From Taxillus chinensis (taxonomy: Eukaryota > Streptophyta > Magnoliopsida > Santalales > Loranthaceae): 64,000 nucleotides of DNA. Below the pieces are notes generated by a model that saw only the letters and a list, made by a program, of their open reading frames with translations, had not been told where the DNA came from and made no database searches. This document shows, one piece after another, positions 47,305 through 59,689 of the stretch (its first letter is position 1; the number at the start of each line of letters is the position of its first letter). Location: assembly GCA_023512835.1 (NCBI GenBank), contig CM042084.1, forward strand, positions 14,285,842 to 14,349,841, in the 5' to 3' direction. Both the position numbers and the translations under genes were made by a program.

Positions 47305-49189
47305 AATCTTTCAATGAGTAAGAAAGAGACGAGTTATTTTTCTCTATTCTCAACTAAAACTAAAACATGCTGGAAGTTATTTCAGTCATATTTTCTCTTG
47401 GACAATGTTTAGAAATGACACCTTGTTTATCTTCTTCTGACCACTATTACATGCATTTGTATCGTTAGTATACTTATTGATTTCTTACAGCATAGGTAAA
47501 TTACAATTGTAGATTTTTCCTTGCAGTATCTATGTACTCGCACATTTTTTAAAATTATTATCTGGTATTTATATGTAGGCTGTGAAGTTGCAAAACAAAA
47601 AAGCTAATATTGTTAGCGGTTCTGGTATCTGGCCCAGAGCTAAGACGAACTTCTTCAAAAGAATATTGGAAGAAAATGTGGCCGATTCTGTGGCTAATGA
47701 ACTTGCAGCACAACACTCAGTAAGCATGTCTTCCTCCACGTGTGAGCCCCTTGTTTCTATTGAGTAACGGGAAGAATCTTCTAAGAATAAATTGAAGGAC
47801 TCCAAGCCTATGAAATCTGGCCGCTCTTCTCATGAAGAAAAGAAACTATCAAAGACGCATGACGAGAAAAAAACAAGACCTCAAAACATGATGGAGTTCC
47901 ACAATATCAGGATTAGTCAGGTTGGTTGAGATGATTCCTGATTGTCATCGTTGAATATTTGTAGTGATCTTTTTTATTTTGTGGAGACCATTATTCAAAA
48001 TCAATTGCTGTAGATTGAGCTACTAGTGACATACGAGGGAATATTTCCGGTGACTGATCTAAGGTTGCTGATGGATACTTTTCGTTGTGATGGGTTCACT
48101 AGGAATCGGAGAAGATTATTTTCTCGGGTTAAGAAGCATATTATTTGGGGAGTCTTGAAATCTGTCACTGGAATGCAGGTATTGTGTTTTTAGAATCTAT
48201 TCTGAAAGTCTGTTGTCCAGTCTTGAAAGCACGCATGTGTAATTACATTTGACCGCAAATTCTATTCCAACCTCACTGATAACTGATGGCACAAAGATTG
48301 CAGGCTTTAACAAAATCTATATTTCGGTCAATACTACTGTTCCATCAAACTTGTTTTCAACGTGACCAACTTGCATATGCTTCACTGTAAATTTGCAGGG
48401 TAAAAAGTTCAAACCCAAAGCACAGATTCAAAATGAACATATTGGAGATGGTGTTGCTGGCGATGATCTCAATTTCAGTGATAGTGACGGAGGGCAGGCA
48501 GGAAATTTTGATCAGTCTCCAATAACATGGCTTAAACGCCCCAGTGATGGAGCTGGTGATGGCTTTGTCACATCTATAAGGGGTCTCTTCACTTCTCAGC
48601 GCCGCAAGGCAAAGGCATTTCTGCGTACAATGAAGGGAGAAGCAGAAAATGAGTACCCTGCTGATTGGAGTGAGATCGACTCAGAGTTCTCTCCCTTTAC
48701 AAGACAATTGACCATAACCAAGAATCTTATCAGACGGGGCACGAGGAAGTTCCGCTCACGAGGGCAGAGAGGTTGGTTTGTCCCCCATCTGCATTTTGAT
48801 GATTACCCATTATATTCTTTACTTGGGTTCCCAGCACTCCTGCCTTGAACCCAAGAGAGAGTTGAGCTCAGAGTGATCTGATCCGATTCTTTATATATAC
48901 TGGTGCATATAGGTGACTTCAGGTTTATGAATCGAAAGATCAGTAAAGTTGTTTGCCTTTACATGACTTTTTGTAAGCATAGGTATATCAGTAAATTTTT
49001 ATAAAATTAGTTCATTCTCTTTTAATTGGAACCATTTTTCCCCCCTAAATTTCATTACTTGTGACTGACTAATTTAATCTATCAGGTTCCCATTGGAGAG
49101 TTTAAGTTCCGTCATCCGTGAAAGAGACTACACCATTTGAAAGCCATTCTTCTGGTGGATTCTCACCTTACGAGGATTTTCCCGATTAG

Positions 49190-50807
49190 TCAGACCGTCA
49201 AAGTCAAAACAAGAGAGTTTTTGATGGGCTGCCTCTGCCAAAAACCCAGGTTGGGGTTGAAACAACCTGGGAACGCACTGCCTAATTCCCTGCCTGATTA
49301 TGCTACAGACTTCAGCGATGGAACACATTATAATGTACTGCACTGAGAAATAACGCTGGACGAAGACCTAGAGATGGTTTAAATGTTTCAGTAAATGCAA
49401 TAAAAGCGACTGCATTTGTGGACGAAGACCTGAGTAATCAATAAAAGCAACAACATGTGTGGATCTGCTGAGATTGAAGTCAAGGCCTTCTTCTGTTCCT
49501 CTTGAGAAGATAGTATTTTTGGCATATGAATTAACCAGCCCGAACTGTATCAGTGATATTACTGTGGTCCTTTGTCTGAATGGCCAGTATATAGGTTTAT
49601 AGGAGTGGAGGGTGCTGCAGAGTTTTCCTTCCACTTCTCATTGGATCCCAAAATTTTGCATGTAAATCTGTTGATGAATGCACTCTGATGGAATGGAGGG
49701 GCAGCTTGGCGATTCCGTCGAGAGGTGTAATTGACCGTACATTTTAACGCCAACGTTTGGGTAGGGTCTAGATGAATGATGTGTTTCACGTACTCGTGTG
49801 ATTAGTTCCACCTGCGCCTGTGTTATAGGCCATCCCTCGGCGGATGCAGGATACCTACTGTTATCAAAATGAATGTACTCCAGGAACTGATGTAAATGAT
49901 GAGACGTTAAGGAATGAATTTGACAATTTTTGCTAGCTTGAGTAGTTGACCAATTCCGGCATTTGGGAATATTGAGATTTAAAAATAGTGTAGTAGGACA
50001 TGTCCTTGTAGATCCATTTGAGAATTGATTATTAAAAAAAAAACACAAGAAAAGAAGTCCAGGCCAAGTCTGTTTTTGGTTTCTCGTTTCTAAAATTGGT
50101 TTAGTTTAAGAAATGGTCTATATGCAAATTCTTGATGTAATAATATTTTATTGGCTCAGTATTGAGTTAGGTTTTACTTGTGATTTGCTTAGAACTAATA
50201 GAATTGTCACATTAGGTACATATGAGAGGCAAGCGTAAAAAAAACTCGTAGGTAACATTGGTATTAACTAATAGATATAAAATCTTTTATCTTTTATATT
50301 TTATGGTTGGGGATATGTGGCACATAATGGGTATATAGATTGCAATTAATTAATATAATAATCAAATGTAAATACAAAGGTTTATGGGATTTAATTACAT
50401 TATTGTTATATAACCTATGTTATCAATACGAAAGAAATCTTGTTCATTATAATTAGATTAATATTACATGTAAGTATATTTTGCTAGTAAATTGCATAGG
50501 ATTACTTTAATTGTTGTTAGGTTGATATTAATTTTTTAAAATATTTTTTATTCATACTAATTTAATGACAATAAAAGTATTTTTGCATGAATTACCTACA
50601 CAATATATCTACAAATATTTTTTTTTCTTATAATAAAGGATAAGAAATTATGAGAAATTTATAATTTTGCTCATATATAGAACCAATTGATGAAATTATT
50701 TCAACTAAAGAACACTAAGTCTTACTACATATATTTTATAAAGCAATTAAGCACATCATCTATACATAATTCACAAGCAATATTACACTAAGTCTTGATG
50801 AAATTTG
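49190..50807. other. 3' flank of the SABRE pseudogene and AT-rich intergenic DNA
   Basis: 49190-49650 may be former 3' UTR. Antisense open stretches at 49128-50048 carry no known motif. From 50050 to 50807 the DNA is AT-rich with nothing recognised. Confidence 0.45.
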
Positions 50808-50810
50808 TAA

Positions 50811-51222
50811 GAGCACTAGTAGCAGATTTCCTATATAAGTCTGTTTCTCTAAATTTAGGGAAAAAAAGTTAAAAAGTCATAAAATCGTTCCCACGGCAGC
50901 CCTATATTTAACTTTATCTATAGGATTTGTACAATATTTCCCAATATATTGGGAAGTACTATTCATTCCCTATAATTATTAAATTATATTTTAAAATTTT
51001 CTCTTACCTCTTTCTTTCACGTTTCCCATAACATTAACTTTTATTTCATATTAAATTATAAAAAAATTATTATTAAATAAAATAAGTGATATAAAATATT
51101 ATTTTAATAATATAGAGTTTGATTTAGAGAATCTGCTGTGATGTATATTTGTATAGGGAAGCAAAAAGTAATTTAAAACTGTAAATTTAGGGAAACTAAT
51201 GGGATAGCTACTGCTAGTGCCC
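50811..51222. mobile_element. MITE with TAA target duplications (Tourist/Harbinger-like)
   Basis: The 412 bp element starts GAGCACTAGTAGCAG and ends CTACTGCTAGTGCCC (12 of 15 terminal bases match when inverted). TAA flanks it at 50808-50810 and 51223-51225, the 3-bp duplication of PIF/Harbinger-type elements. AT-rich with no ORF. A relative lies at 7196-7540. Confidence 0.82.
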
Positions 51223-51856
51223 TAAGTTATCTATTCCAATAAGAGAAGGAATAAATGCATCCACCCAAATGATCAATACAACCACATTTAAATAAAAAAT
51301 TTTAAATAATCATATAATATTATAAGTAAATTATAGAAATAGCCTTTCTAATTAACACACCCATATATTCCTCTTCCACATCACCCCCTCCACGTCCAGC
51401 TAGCCATCTCCTTCTTCTCCTCCCTTCTCTTCTTTTCCCATACCCACAATAACCATCCTCTTCTTTCCCCATGTTATAGACCAGACGGTGAGAAGCTCCT
51501 TTTTTATATTGTTTTTTTACACTTTCATGATATGCAATACGAACAAGTTATGATAAGTTAAATTGTTTTTTTCGATATCTAGTTTCTAAATGTATATATA
51601 AAGTATGTATCTTTGAATCGAAGTAATGTTCTACAACGAAAAAAGAATACATCATTCATCCTGTATTTAACGAGCAAAATGATATTGTCTAATATAAGAT
51701 ATTCAAACGTTTTGTTAATGTTTTAATTCATCCACTCAAACATATGAAAAATGTTCTATAACTTCAATTCGAACAAAGTAATAATGTGTTACGACCGATA
51801 TTCAAAAATATTACATATGTTCCATATTTGTTATTCAAACAAATTAGTAATGTGTT

Positions 51857-54210
51857 GTGATTTGTAGTCGAACAAAAGTATTTATATTCTCTAAAATATT
51901 TTTTGTTAATAGGTATACCATCGTGCAAGATAGATCATTGGTTAATGCTTCGTCCAGGCGAACACATGATGAGGCTAGATTTGCTGAGAGTGCCCAAGCC
52001 AGCATTAGTGGGGGTGCCCAATGCATGCAAGATACTCGGTAGAACTCTACAAAGCCTAGTGGAGGAGGTGTAGAGTGTATTGATACAACTCCAAAGAGTA
52101 GTTGGGGAGCTGTCAAGGCTACTGAAAGAGGTGCAGAACCTATTGAGGCCACTCCATAGAGTAGTCGGGGAGGTACTAAGGGTACTAGAGGAGGTGCAGA
52201 GGCTATTGAGGTGGCTCGATAAATTAGTCTAAGAGGTGCATAACCTATTAAGGTTGCTCTAGAGAGTAAGCGAGGAGGCATAGTGGTTAAAGGTACTCAG
52301 AACAAGAGTAGGGGTGGGACAATGGCAAGGGCATGGACAGGGGAAGGGGTAGTGGCAAGGCTAGGGGACGAATATCAAGTAAAAGTGATGTCACACCTGA
52401 GGAGCACATTCCTGGTGGTCTAATTAACCCATTAGTCCTACCAGATTTTAGGGACCATATTATGTTTCATATATGGTTCAACAGATGTAAGATTATGTTA
52501 TTACATTTTATTTTAATCAATGTGTATTTGATAGACCATATTATTTAGTCTCACTTAATGACAAGTTTTATAATGGGTTAATTGTTTGATTTACATGCTT
52601 GTCGTTGTTTGCTTTCATATGACAACCAATCACATTAACTATTAGAGGCTTGAGAATGTCTTCAAACTCAAGTGAAGACATATGTGACTGAGTTAGGGTT
52701 GGTGATATTGGATCAACATATGTATATATTCACGAATCGAGTCCTTGTATAAGCTTTTGTGAAGCAATGGCATCATAAAACGAGCACACTCCACCCACCT
52801 TATGGAGAGATGACAATCACACGTGATGATGTTGCCACTATATTAGGCCTAAACGTCACCGATATGTGTGTTCATTGAGATCCTATGCTCATAGATGATA
52901 ATGCGTCGTTAGTGACTTGGTGGTTAGGGGAGATTGAGATAGAGGCTCGGGAGGCTTTAAGGTCGAAGAGGGGAGGGTCACTGAGACATTCTTGGTTGAT
53001 TGCCATATTTGCAAGTATTGATGATGACAGTCGCACAAGATCATCATATATGCTGCTAGAGTTTTTTTATATTCCTGGTTGGAGGCACTATATTTTGCGG
53101 ATTAATTTGGCAATTGGGTAACTTGTGTGTATTTATACCTATTCAGAGATTTAAATAGGGTACATTAGTATGCATGAGCCCTAGTGAGGTTTGCATTTCT
53201 ATACAGGCACTTGTTTGCGATAAAGCCAAGTACAAAGCAAATCGTTGGTTGTATGACATTACTTCTATGTTGGATCAATGATCATTTCCCAAAGTTTCAG
53301 TCAACACATAGTTCTGTTGACTACTGACTAAGGTAGATCCATATATTATTTTGGGACCCATGGGAAATGAGTTCCAATACTAATGATCTACTATGAATTT
53401 GATAAGATCTTGATGACCTGACACATGATATGGTATGTTAACATTGTTTATTTACATTATATGACCATATTTTAGTATCGTTTTAACATTTATTTGTTTG
53501 TTGAATTATAGCTTGTGTGGTAACCATATGGTCTTGCCGATATACAAGAGCATCATTGGCTACATCCCACCTCATGGTTCATTATCATTATTCGTGTTGG
53601 TAACATGATAGAGCCATACCATCCAGAGGGTTCTTTAACAGTTTAGATATGTACAAACTATCCCAGTCATTCCCCCTCACACAAAGGATGAAGAAGAGTT
53701 CCCACGAATACAAGGCATATGTTGAGTGGGTTGACAACTAGTGGTAAGTGGTATAACCATGGTGTCAATATCCCGCAACTTGGTGAGCAAGTATAGCATG
53801 CCTATAATGTCATGCCTTAATACATGGACTAGTATACATCACATTCTCACATCTATGTGTACAACCTTGCTCATGGTCAGGGATAATAGCGCTGGTTGCT
53901 CCACATGTTACTTCACTAATGATGCCATGGTAACATTACTCGATGGACACATTAATTTATACAAATTGTCTTTAAGTGCTTCTAAATCAAACTCATCGTT
54001 ATTTTGTTTTTGTGTAGATCACTGGGGTTGCGAGGAGATTGATTGATACAATCATTGGCATGGGAGAAAAGACTGTTCTTGCTGATCCTTGATCCTTATG
54101 GCTTGGCTAGATTAAGATGCAACTTATTACATGATCCACAACCACAATCTGACACTGATATAGAGACCGATGAAGAGTCGAGTGATGACAACTTTGATTT
54201 GACATAGATT
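51857..54210 (+). pseudogene. Plant mobile domain (PMD, MAIN-like) gene, decayed
   Basis: The plus strand reads GGLINPLVLPDFRDHIMFHI (52410), then HPPYGEMTITRDDVATILGL (about 52795-52855), LVTWWLGEIE (52908), YRHLFAIKPSTKQIVGCMTL (about 53200-53260), PIYKSIIGYIPPHGS (53535) and YHPEG (53620). This order is that of the plant mobile domain found in MAIN/MAIL proteins and in transposon-encoded relatives, where the signature is W.P.T..FH.P.GE.TITL.DV..L.GL. Stops and shifts separate almost every block. The upstream part is Gly/Arg-rich (MDRGRGSGKARGR at 52333). I favour a transposon-associated PMD copy over a host MAIN gene, because gypsy relic sequence begins right after it. Confidence 0.72.
51960..52310 (+). 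repeat. Degenerate ~60 bp tandem repeat in the PMD pseudogene
   Basis: Five to six copies of a unit built on GAGGTGCAGA(G/A)CCTATTGAG and ...GAGTAGTCGGGGAGG follow one another. They encode Gly/Ala/Glu-rich repeats on the plus strand (KSSWGAVKATERGAEPIEAT) with stops in some units. Confidence 0.8.
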
Positions 54211-54309
54211 AAATAATATGTTGACTTGTATATGTCTATGTGTTTACTTTCTTAAGTAAACTTTTATGCATTACTTTCCAGTTTTGCTAACTATGGGCGT
54301 GCCATGCGA

Positions 54310-55847
54310 TAGGGTAACATGGTTAAAGGCTTAGTACCCGACTCCAACTCGATAAAGTATTCGCTTTGGTAACTCTAAAGGCATAACATCTTTGAACTCT
54401 TTCAAAACAGTGTCCACAAGTTTGGGCAGTATTGGAGTAGGTGTCGCTAACCCTTTCTCCGTTGTCAATTCCCTCATACTGGCAACATAGCTTGGGTTCT
54501 CCTTGAGTCCCCTCTTAAATTGCATGGCATAAATTGTTGTCCACTTGACTTCCTCATGCCAGTGCGATCACTCGAATTTTCTGATTGTCAAGGATTACAA
54601 GGGAACTTGATGCTAGAATAAGAAACACCAATGCCTAACAGTGAAAGCAAGACCCAACAACACCACCTCGAAGTCGTCCATTGGAATGATGGTAAAGTCA
54701 AGCTTTCCATGCCATTCGCTAATCTTCACCTTTACTCCCCTTGTTATGCCATGGACTGACTTGGCTTCTGAGTTCACCGCCTTGATAGTACTAGCTCTTT
54801 CGAAGAGTTTGAGTATCAAGCATTACGCAAATAACTTTGCCCCCAACAGGTACATCCACAAATAATAATTTTTTTCTTTTGAGACTGTCGAAGAGAAGAG
54901 CTTTGAAAGAGTACTCATGGCTCCTAAATCAACTTGAGGCTCTTTAGTCTTCTCCTTGCTATTGTATTCCACCACAATAGCATTCATCACGTTGCGGTTC
55001 GAACAATCCCTCACCCATTGTGATCTATCACAAATAATGCACAATCTCAGCGCCTCCTTCGATGCGAAGAATTTCAACTTATAACTAGTTGGGGGTTTTA
55101 GATGTCCCCCCTCCTTGTAGCGAACATCCTTTTTCGGTCCGCGCTTGTCTCCCCTACTTTTACCCACATACAACTTCTTATGAACTTTGGAATGAGATGA
55201 GTAGTCCAATAGTATTTTGACGATCATAATGGCATCATCTAATGTTTACACATTGCACCTGGCAAAGAATTCTCGGTTGTGATACTCTCTTCAAACAAGG
55301 AAATTCGAGCTTCCATAAGATCCTTGATCACCGACTTGAACTTCCCCACATTTTGTTGGTGTTAGAATGCATAGCTCCTTACGCCCACGACCATATTGCA
55401 CCGCGAGTAGCTCCTCCATCGGAACAAATCCTTCCTCATGTGCCATTTGCCACAACTCTTTCGATGAATCAAGTTACAACTTGACGTAATTGATTTTGAT
55501 ACCACGTGTCATAGAGTCAAACTTACGACATGCTAACCCACATGACACTTTCACTTTACAAAATTTAAGTGATCTAATTGAGCCTTAAGTTTGAGTGAAT
55601 AATTTTAGAGTCATACAATAATTAATAGGCAACGATTACAAAAGTTATAGAAACTGCCCAAAAGTGAAAAAACTTTATTAGAACACAAATGTCAAATACA
55701 AAATTTTAAATCTGCCACTAGGAGACATTTGGTTGGCAGTTCTCTACAAAACACCTAAATATCCTAACTTGTTCTATGAGCTATACAAACAATACAAATA
55801 GTACAAATATATTACAAAAATATGTTGTGAAACTCTGAACCGTGACA
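54310..55847 (-). mobile_element. Ty3/gypsy relic: 5' LTR, PBS, gag end, protease, RT linker
   Basis: Minus orientation. An LTR of 341 bp (55507-55847) runs from TGTCACGGTTCAGAG to CTATGACA. Primer-binding site TGGTATCAAAATC follows at 55492-55504. Gag remains include a zinc-knuckle relic (LCIICDRSQWVRDCSNRNVM, about 55030). Protease-end sequence (GKLDFTIIPMDDFEVVLLG) lies near 54650, and the linker before RT (LKEFKDVMPLELPKR) near 54370. Stops and shifts disrupt all of it. The RT core, integrase and 3' LTR are missing; the copy is truncated next to the PMD pseudogene. Confidence 0.85.
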
Positions 55848-58072
55848 CCACACTCTAAATAAAATGTGTCCCATGCAGTAGCAATATCTAATCTATATTG
55901 CTTCCCCAAGTTACTAATGGCACTAGATACCCATATCTCATGAACACCTGTATAAAGTGATTGTCATTGACAAACCATATCCCAAATTCTGTTCGCTGTG
56001 CTGGAGGTAATCCTTGATAGTAACTGTGACAGCAATTATGCCAAAATAATCTGATTCTATAACTTGAGAGGTGAATAAAGATGAATCAAAATATTTTACT
56101 TCATTAAGCCAATGTTTCACCAAAAACAATTCCCATGGACTTTTAAGATAAGTAGTGAACTCTAGCAAGTGTTCTATATGGTGGATTGAAATGCCACTAC
56201 TGCTATTACACAACATATGTAACTTAAATGCTCCTACTAATTAGTACATGAATGTGTTTTACACCAGATTGCTGCTACTATACCTTCTCGAAATAAAGAG
56301 AACTGCATATGTCAATGCAAAATCGACCAACTAGAATGCTTTTTACAGGAGGGAGTAACTGGCACTTGGAAAACCATTCAAGATGTGTGCATGCTAAAAA
56401 CCAAACCCTATAATGCTTCCATTTTCATGAAGATACACGAGTGCTCTCTCACTTTTGTAGTTGTGTGAAACAAAGGCACCTGGATGGAAGGAATTTCCTG
56501 CCCTTACATGCCCGAAGTCAGATGTTCTGTAGAACAACAGTTATAAAAGTGCAATACGGATTCACATAGGATAAATGCACACATGCAATTTCACTTATCG
56601 CTGTTACTAAGAAACAAATCCCCCAATTTTAAAAAATGAAACATGCCCAATGTCAGATACAAGCAGAATATTAGAACATATAGTTGCAATTTGCTTCATT
56701 ATACTATCTAGAATGGGTTAACCTGTATAGAGAAAGGAATGGCTTCTATTGACAACCAGAGTGAACTGCTATAGTTCTGTCTAGCAAATACAAGAAGGAT
56801 TAAGTATTTTAAGCCACCTTATTTTGAAATATTAAACAAAAATCTTCAAATTGTGTGATTGAACAAAAACGATTAATGTAAACCAAATTGTCAAATCAAA
56901 TTATTTGGTACACATGCTCTACCAATTACCTCAAACTTCATATCAAGCACGCAGAAAAAGGTGGCATAAAATTTTGAAGACCTAAAAATTATTTGGAATG
57001 TCATGCTCTACAATTACCACAATTTTAAATTTTAAAGACCTGAAACTTCATACCAGTTAATCTTTGAATCCAATATCAAGAATCAATTTTGGAGGAAAAA
57101 AACAGGGAGATGAGATCAGATTTGTCATTCGCAGCACACACATGGGCACACCATTCACATATGCATATCATCTCAACCATTTTGTGGTAATTGGTAGCAT
57201 GTAAACAATACCATGTAAAACCTTGTACAATTTGATTAATTTAGATTGACCCAATTAAAGTTTGGTGGCTAAATTGACCAAACTAGTAAAAAACCAACGT
57301 GTTTAAAAGGTCATTTTTATCATTTTAGAACTATTTATAATTATATATTTGTCCATGAACAAAAACATGTTTCTATCATTTTTATCATTGAGGGTGATTT
57401 GACTACCCCAATCACCCTCAATGTCTAACACAATATACCTAACACACCAGATAGACTCCATGTTTCATAAATTAAAAGTTAGCTTATTTGATTTAGAACT
57501 GTATTTCCTATTTTTTATTAGTTACCTAATCCCTAGAGCCTATTACATTTCATTTACTTTTTTACTTCGCCACAAGTTTCCTATTCCTATATCCTAGTTT
57601 GGATATAAATAGGCAATTAGGCATCATGCATGTAACTAAGGTAGAAAATTGATAAGCAATTTTTATTTAGTTTGGATATAAATAGGCAATTAGCCAATCT
57701 ATTCCTTTTATTCCATATTATTTTCCCTTTTATCCTACATAAATAAACATCACAGATTTACAAACTTGCAGCCCTTATTTAAAGCTGACAATCCTACATG
57801 AGATGGTTCTACACCAGTTATACATTAATAACATAGCCAAATTTTATGAAGGCATAAATTACTTTATTATCTGGTTTGTTTAGAAAACTGTAACAAAAGC
57901 ATGACATTCCACTATCAATTTTCTCAGCAGCCAAATGGAGTAGACAGATTGTAGAAAGTAGCTGTTTAACAGAAAAGGGAAAAAGCATAAGTTGTTCAAA
58001 CATGAAGAAAGAAGCATTACCCTATCATTGACATAAGAAAGTTGTTAAGTGTAGTCTTAGATTGCAGATCTA
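55848..58072. other. 3' flank of the BEACH-protein exon; hairpin present
   Basis: No coding motif. A possible 3' UTR exon on the minus strand follows TTGTTCTACAG at about 56525-56440. A perfect 14-bp inverted repeat with a 10-nt loop lies at 57386-57423. A 35 bp phrase beginning TAGTTTGGATATAAATAGGC recurs at 57596 and 57670. Confidence 0.45.
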
Positions 58073-58770
58073 TCATGTCGTAGGTGCTTTGTATTTTACA
58101 TTTTGAGGTAAGCTACCTCTGCGAAGTTGCTGATTTTCTATAGAAAACACTAAAAGACTTCCATCTTTAGTCCCTGCTAAAAAGCATTCTTCTGGAGTCA
58201 CTGTTAGCGATGTAATTGTCTTTCCAATCCCAATGTACCTTTTTACAACCTGAAGTGAGTTCATAGAGCGTACAACTATCTGCCCTTGATCACCTGCACA
58301 AACTAAGAAGTCACCACAAGCGCTCAGCTCAATGGAGTTCAGGCGACCATTAGATTCAGAAGTGGCAATGTGTTTCCCATTAATAGAATATAGGTGGAGG
58401 CTGAGATCATCGTGTGCATAAAAAACAATCCGACCATGCTGGGAAGCAACGAGCCTTGACAATGGGCTACCAGATGGATGCTGAAGGGATCTTATATATC
58501 TTCCTTCCCGCAAAGTATGAAAAACACAAGTTCCGTCCTTTGATCCACTGATAACTATATCGAGCTCAGAGCTAACAAACAAGCATGTAATTATATCATC
58601 ATGCCCACACAGAATATGGAAAGGAGTTTCAACAATCACACAATCTTTACGGGGTAACTCTGATTGTGTAATCCGTATTTTCTTTTCCGAGGTTTTCAAA
58701 CGAGAAACTTCCCACAGCATGACTGTCGTGTCATAACTTCCCGTAGCAAGTATGTTTCCATCAGAAGTCA
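58073..58770 (-). CDS. BCHB-like: BEACH-domain protein (BCHB-like), last coding exon with WD40 repeats
   Basis: A minus-strand exon opens after the acceptor GATGCAG (58771-58773) and ends at a TGA (58073-58075), encoding 232 residues. It holds WD40 blades: SDGNILATGSYDTTVMLWEV, LCGHDDIITCLFVSSELDIV then ISGSKDGTCVFHTLREGRYI, HLYSINGKHIATSESNGRLN, CAGDQGQIVVRSMNSL, and FLAGTKDGSLLVFSIEN. The set, including the ELPRKDCVIVETPFHILCGH linker, corresponds to the C-terminal WD40 propeller of plant NBEA/LYST-type BEACH proteins, most like BCHB; SPIRRIG and other paralogues remain possible. These proteins scaffold membrane trafficking and mRNA-decay bodies. Upstream exons are not seen in the remaining 5.2 kb, so the preceding intron is long and TE-filled or the gene is cut here. 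No lesion is visible. Confidence 0.78.
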
Positions 58771-58773
58771 CTG

Positions 58774-59680
58774 CATCATTATTAATTAATAATTATCAAT
58801 AAGATAAAAGGAGAATATATTATTCAAAAAAATAAAATGAAGTTTGACCAAAATAAAATACATCTGCACTAGCACATCAATATGGTGATATCAATAGAAA
58901 CGGATACACATGGTTTATTACAACTATTTAGGTTAAGTATTTTAAGAATTTGGTTAGCGCATAGTCAATCACTTAAATTTTATTATCCTTAAATGCTAAA
59001 TTAGTAATATGATTATCATCTAAAGGTTAGCCATTATAAATAAGTGGTTAGTCATTTGAAGACTGGACCTAGTATTCATTCATTCAACACATTATATACA
59101 AGCGCTGCAATTTTTGAAACAACATCAGTTAATGTAAAGTCATCAGATCATCTAAAAAGCAAGCAGTTAGGTATTAGGCCTACCTCAGCACTCAAACATG
59201 AAATGAAACCATTTGCACAGAGGATTCAAAATTATTAGAATATTGTGAAACCCATCAATCTAGTTATTTTTAAAAGCAAGTACATTTTCTATGATATGAA
59301 GACTATTTGTAACAAGAAATCCAAGCACCTTCAACTGCCACGGAAAATATGTTTAGTCATATAGTGTTGAATCACGCCGAATAAAAAGTTTAAGCAATCG
59401 AGGCCAAAATTTATTCCTTTCTTGCACCCACATTGGATTAAAAATAATACGATGTGTTATAGAGGTCGCAACAATGATACAAATGAAGTGAGTTTTGAAA
59501 GGAATAAAGCAGTGAAGAAAGATCCCAAAAAGCTATGAATGAGGCTAGAGCCCGAGTGTATTAAGATTTTTATGAGCGATTGGATTCCAATGAGTGAGAA
59601 AAAGATATCAATAAATTGAGAAAAAAATTGAGATTTGGGTGGAAAAATACTAATATTAAAAAAAGGTTACTATGTTCAAA
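58774..59680. other. AT-rich, probably intron of the BEACH gene
   Basis: No exon for the expected preceding WD40 strands was found. A plus-strand open stretch at 59044-59238 has no recognisable motif. Confidence 0.4.
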
Positions 59681-59689
59681 ATGTTCGTA

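Larger units (their letters stand above)
41778..49189 (+). pseudogene. SABRE-like (pseudogene): SABRE/KINKY POLLEN family, C-terminal pseudogene with introns
   Basis: Pieces collinear with the C-terminal part of the very large SABRE/KIP/Hobbit proteins (bridge-like lipid-transfer family at membrane contacts, needed for polar cell growth) appear in order. They are HDLAWVFKFWNINYIPPHKL (41875 on), RIDAAPACIRHVPLHDDDPA (42040), LKLLWTIENRDAVWSFVGGI (42372), VQAHVAPTDVDLGATLQWLP (43160), KELIFNS.DITATMTSRQ (43540), QIKKVVWTMLVDGKPLAEAE (44190), DYKDVGAARFTPKYFVVRNC (45300), VMLRVDAKQGAPKDG (46190), EIYPLKIHLTESMYKMMREY (46410), VELLV-like IELLVTYEG (48014), WLKRPSDGAGDGFVTSIRGL (48530), and an end near 49189. 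Introns are kept. Damage includes 4-bp duplications near 41950 and 42350, a TGA at 43126 where Trp is expected, a TAA at 47765, a missing stretch after 42240 and a shift near 49125. The N-terminal half is absent. Confidence 0.9.

Noticed and set aside
49128..50048. Minus-strand frames behind the SABRE relic
   Set aside because: No motif, overlapping frames on both strands, and position in former 3' UTR.
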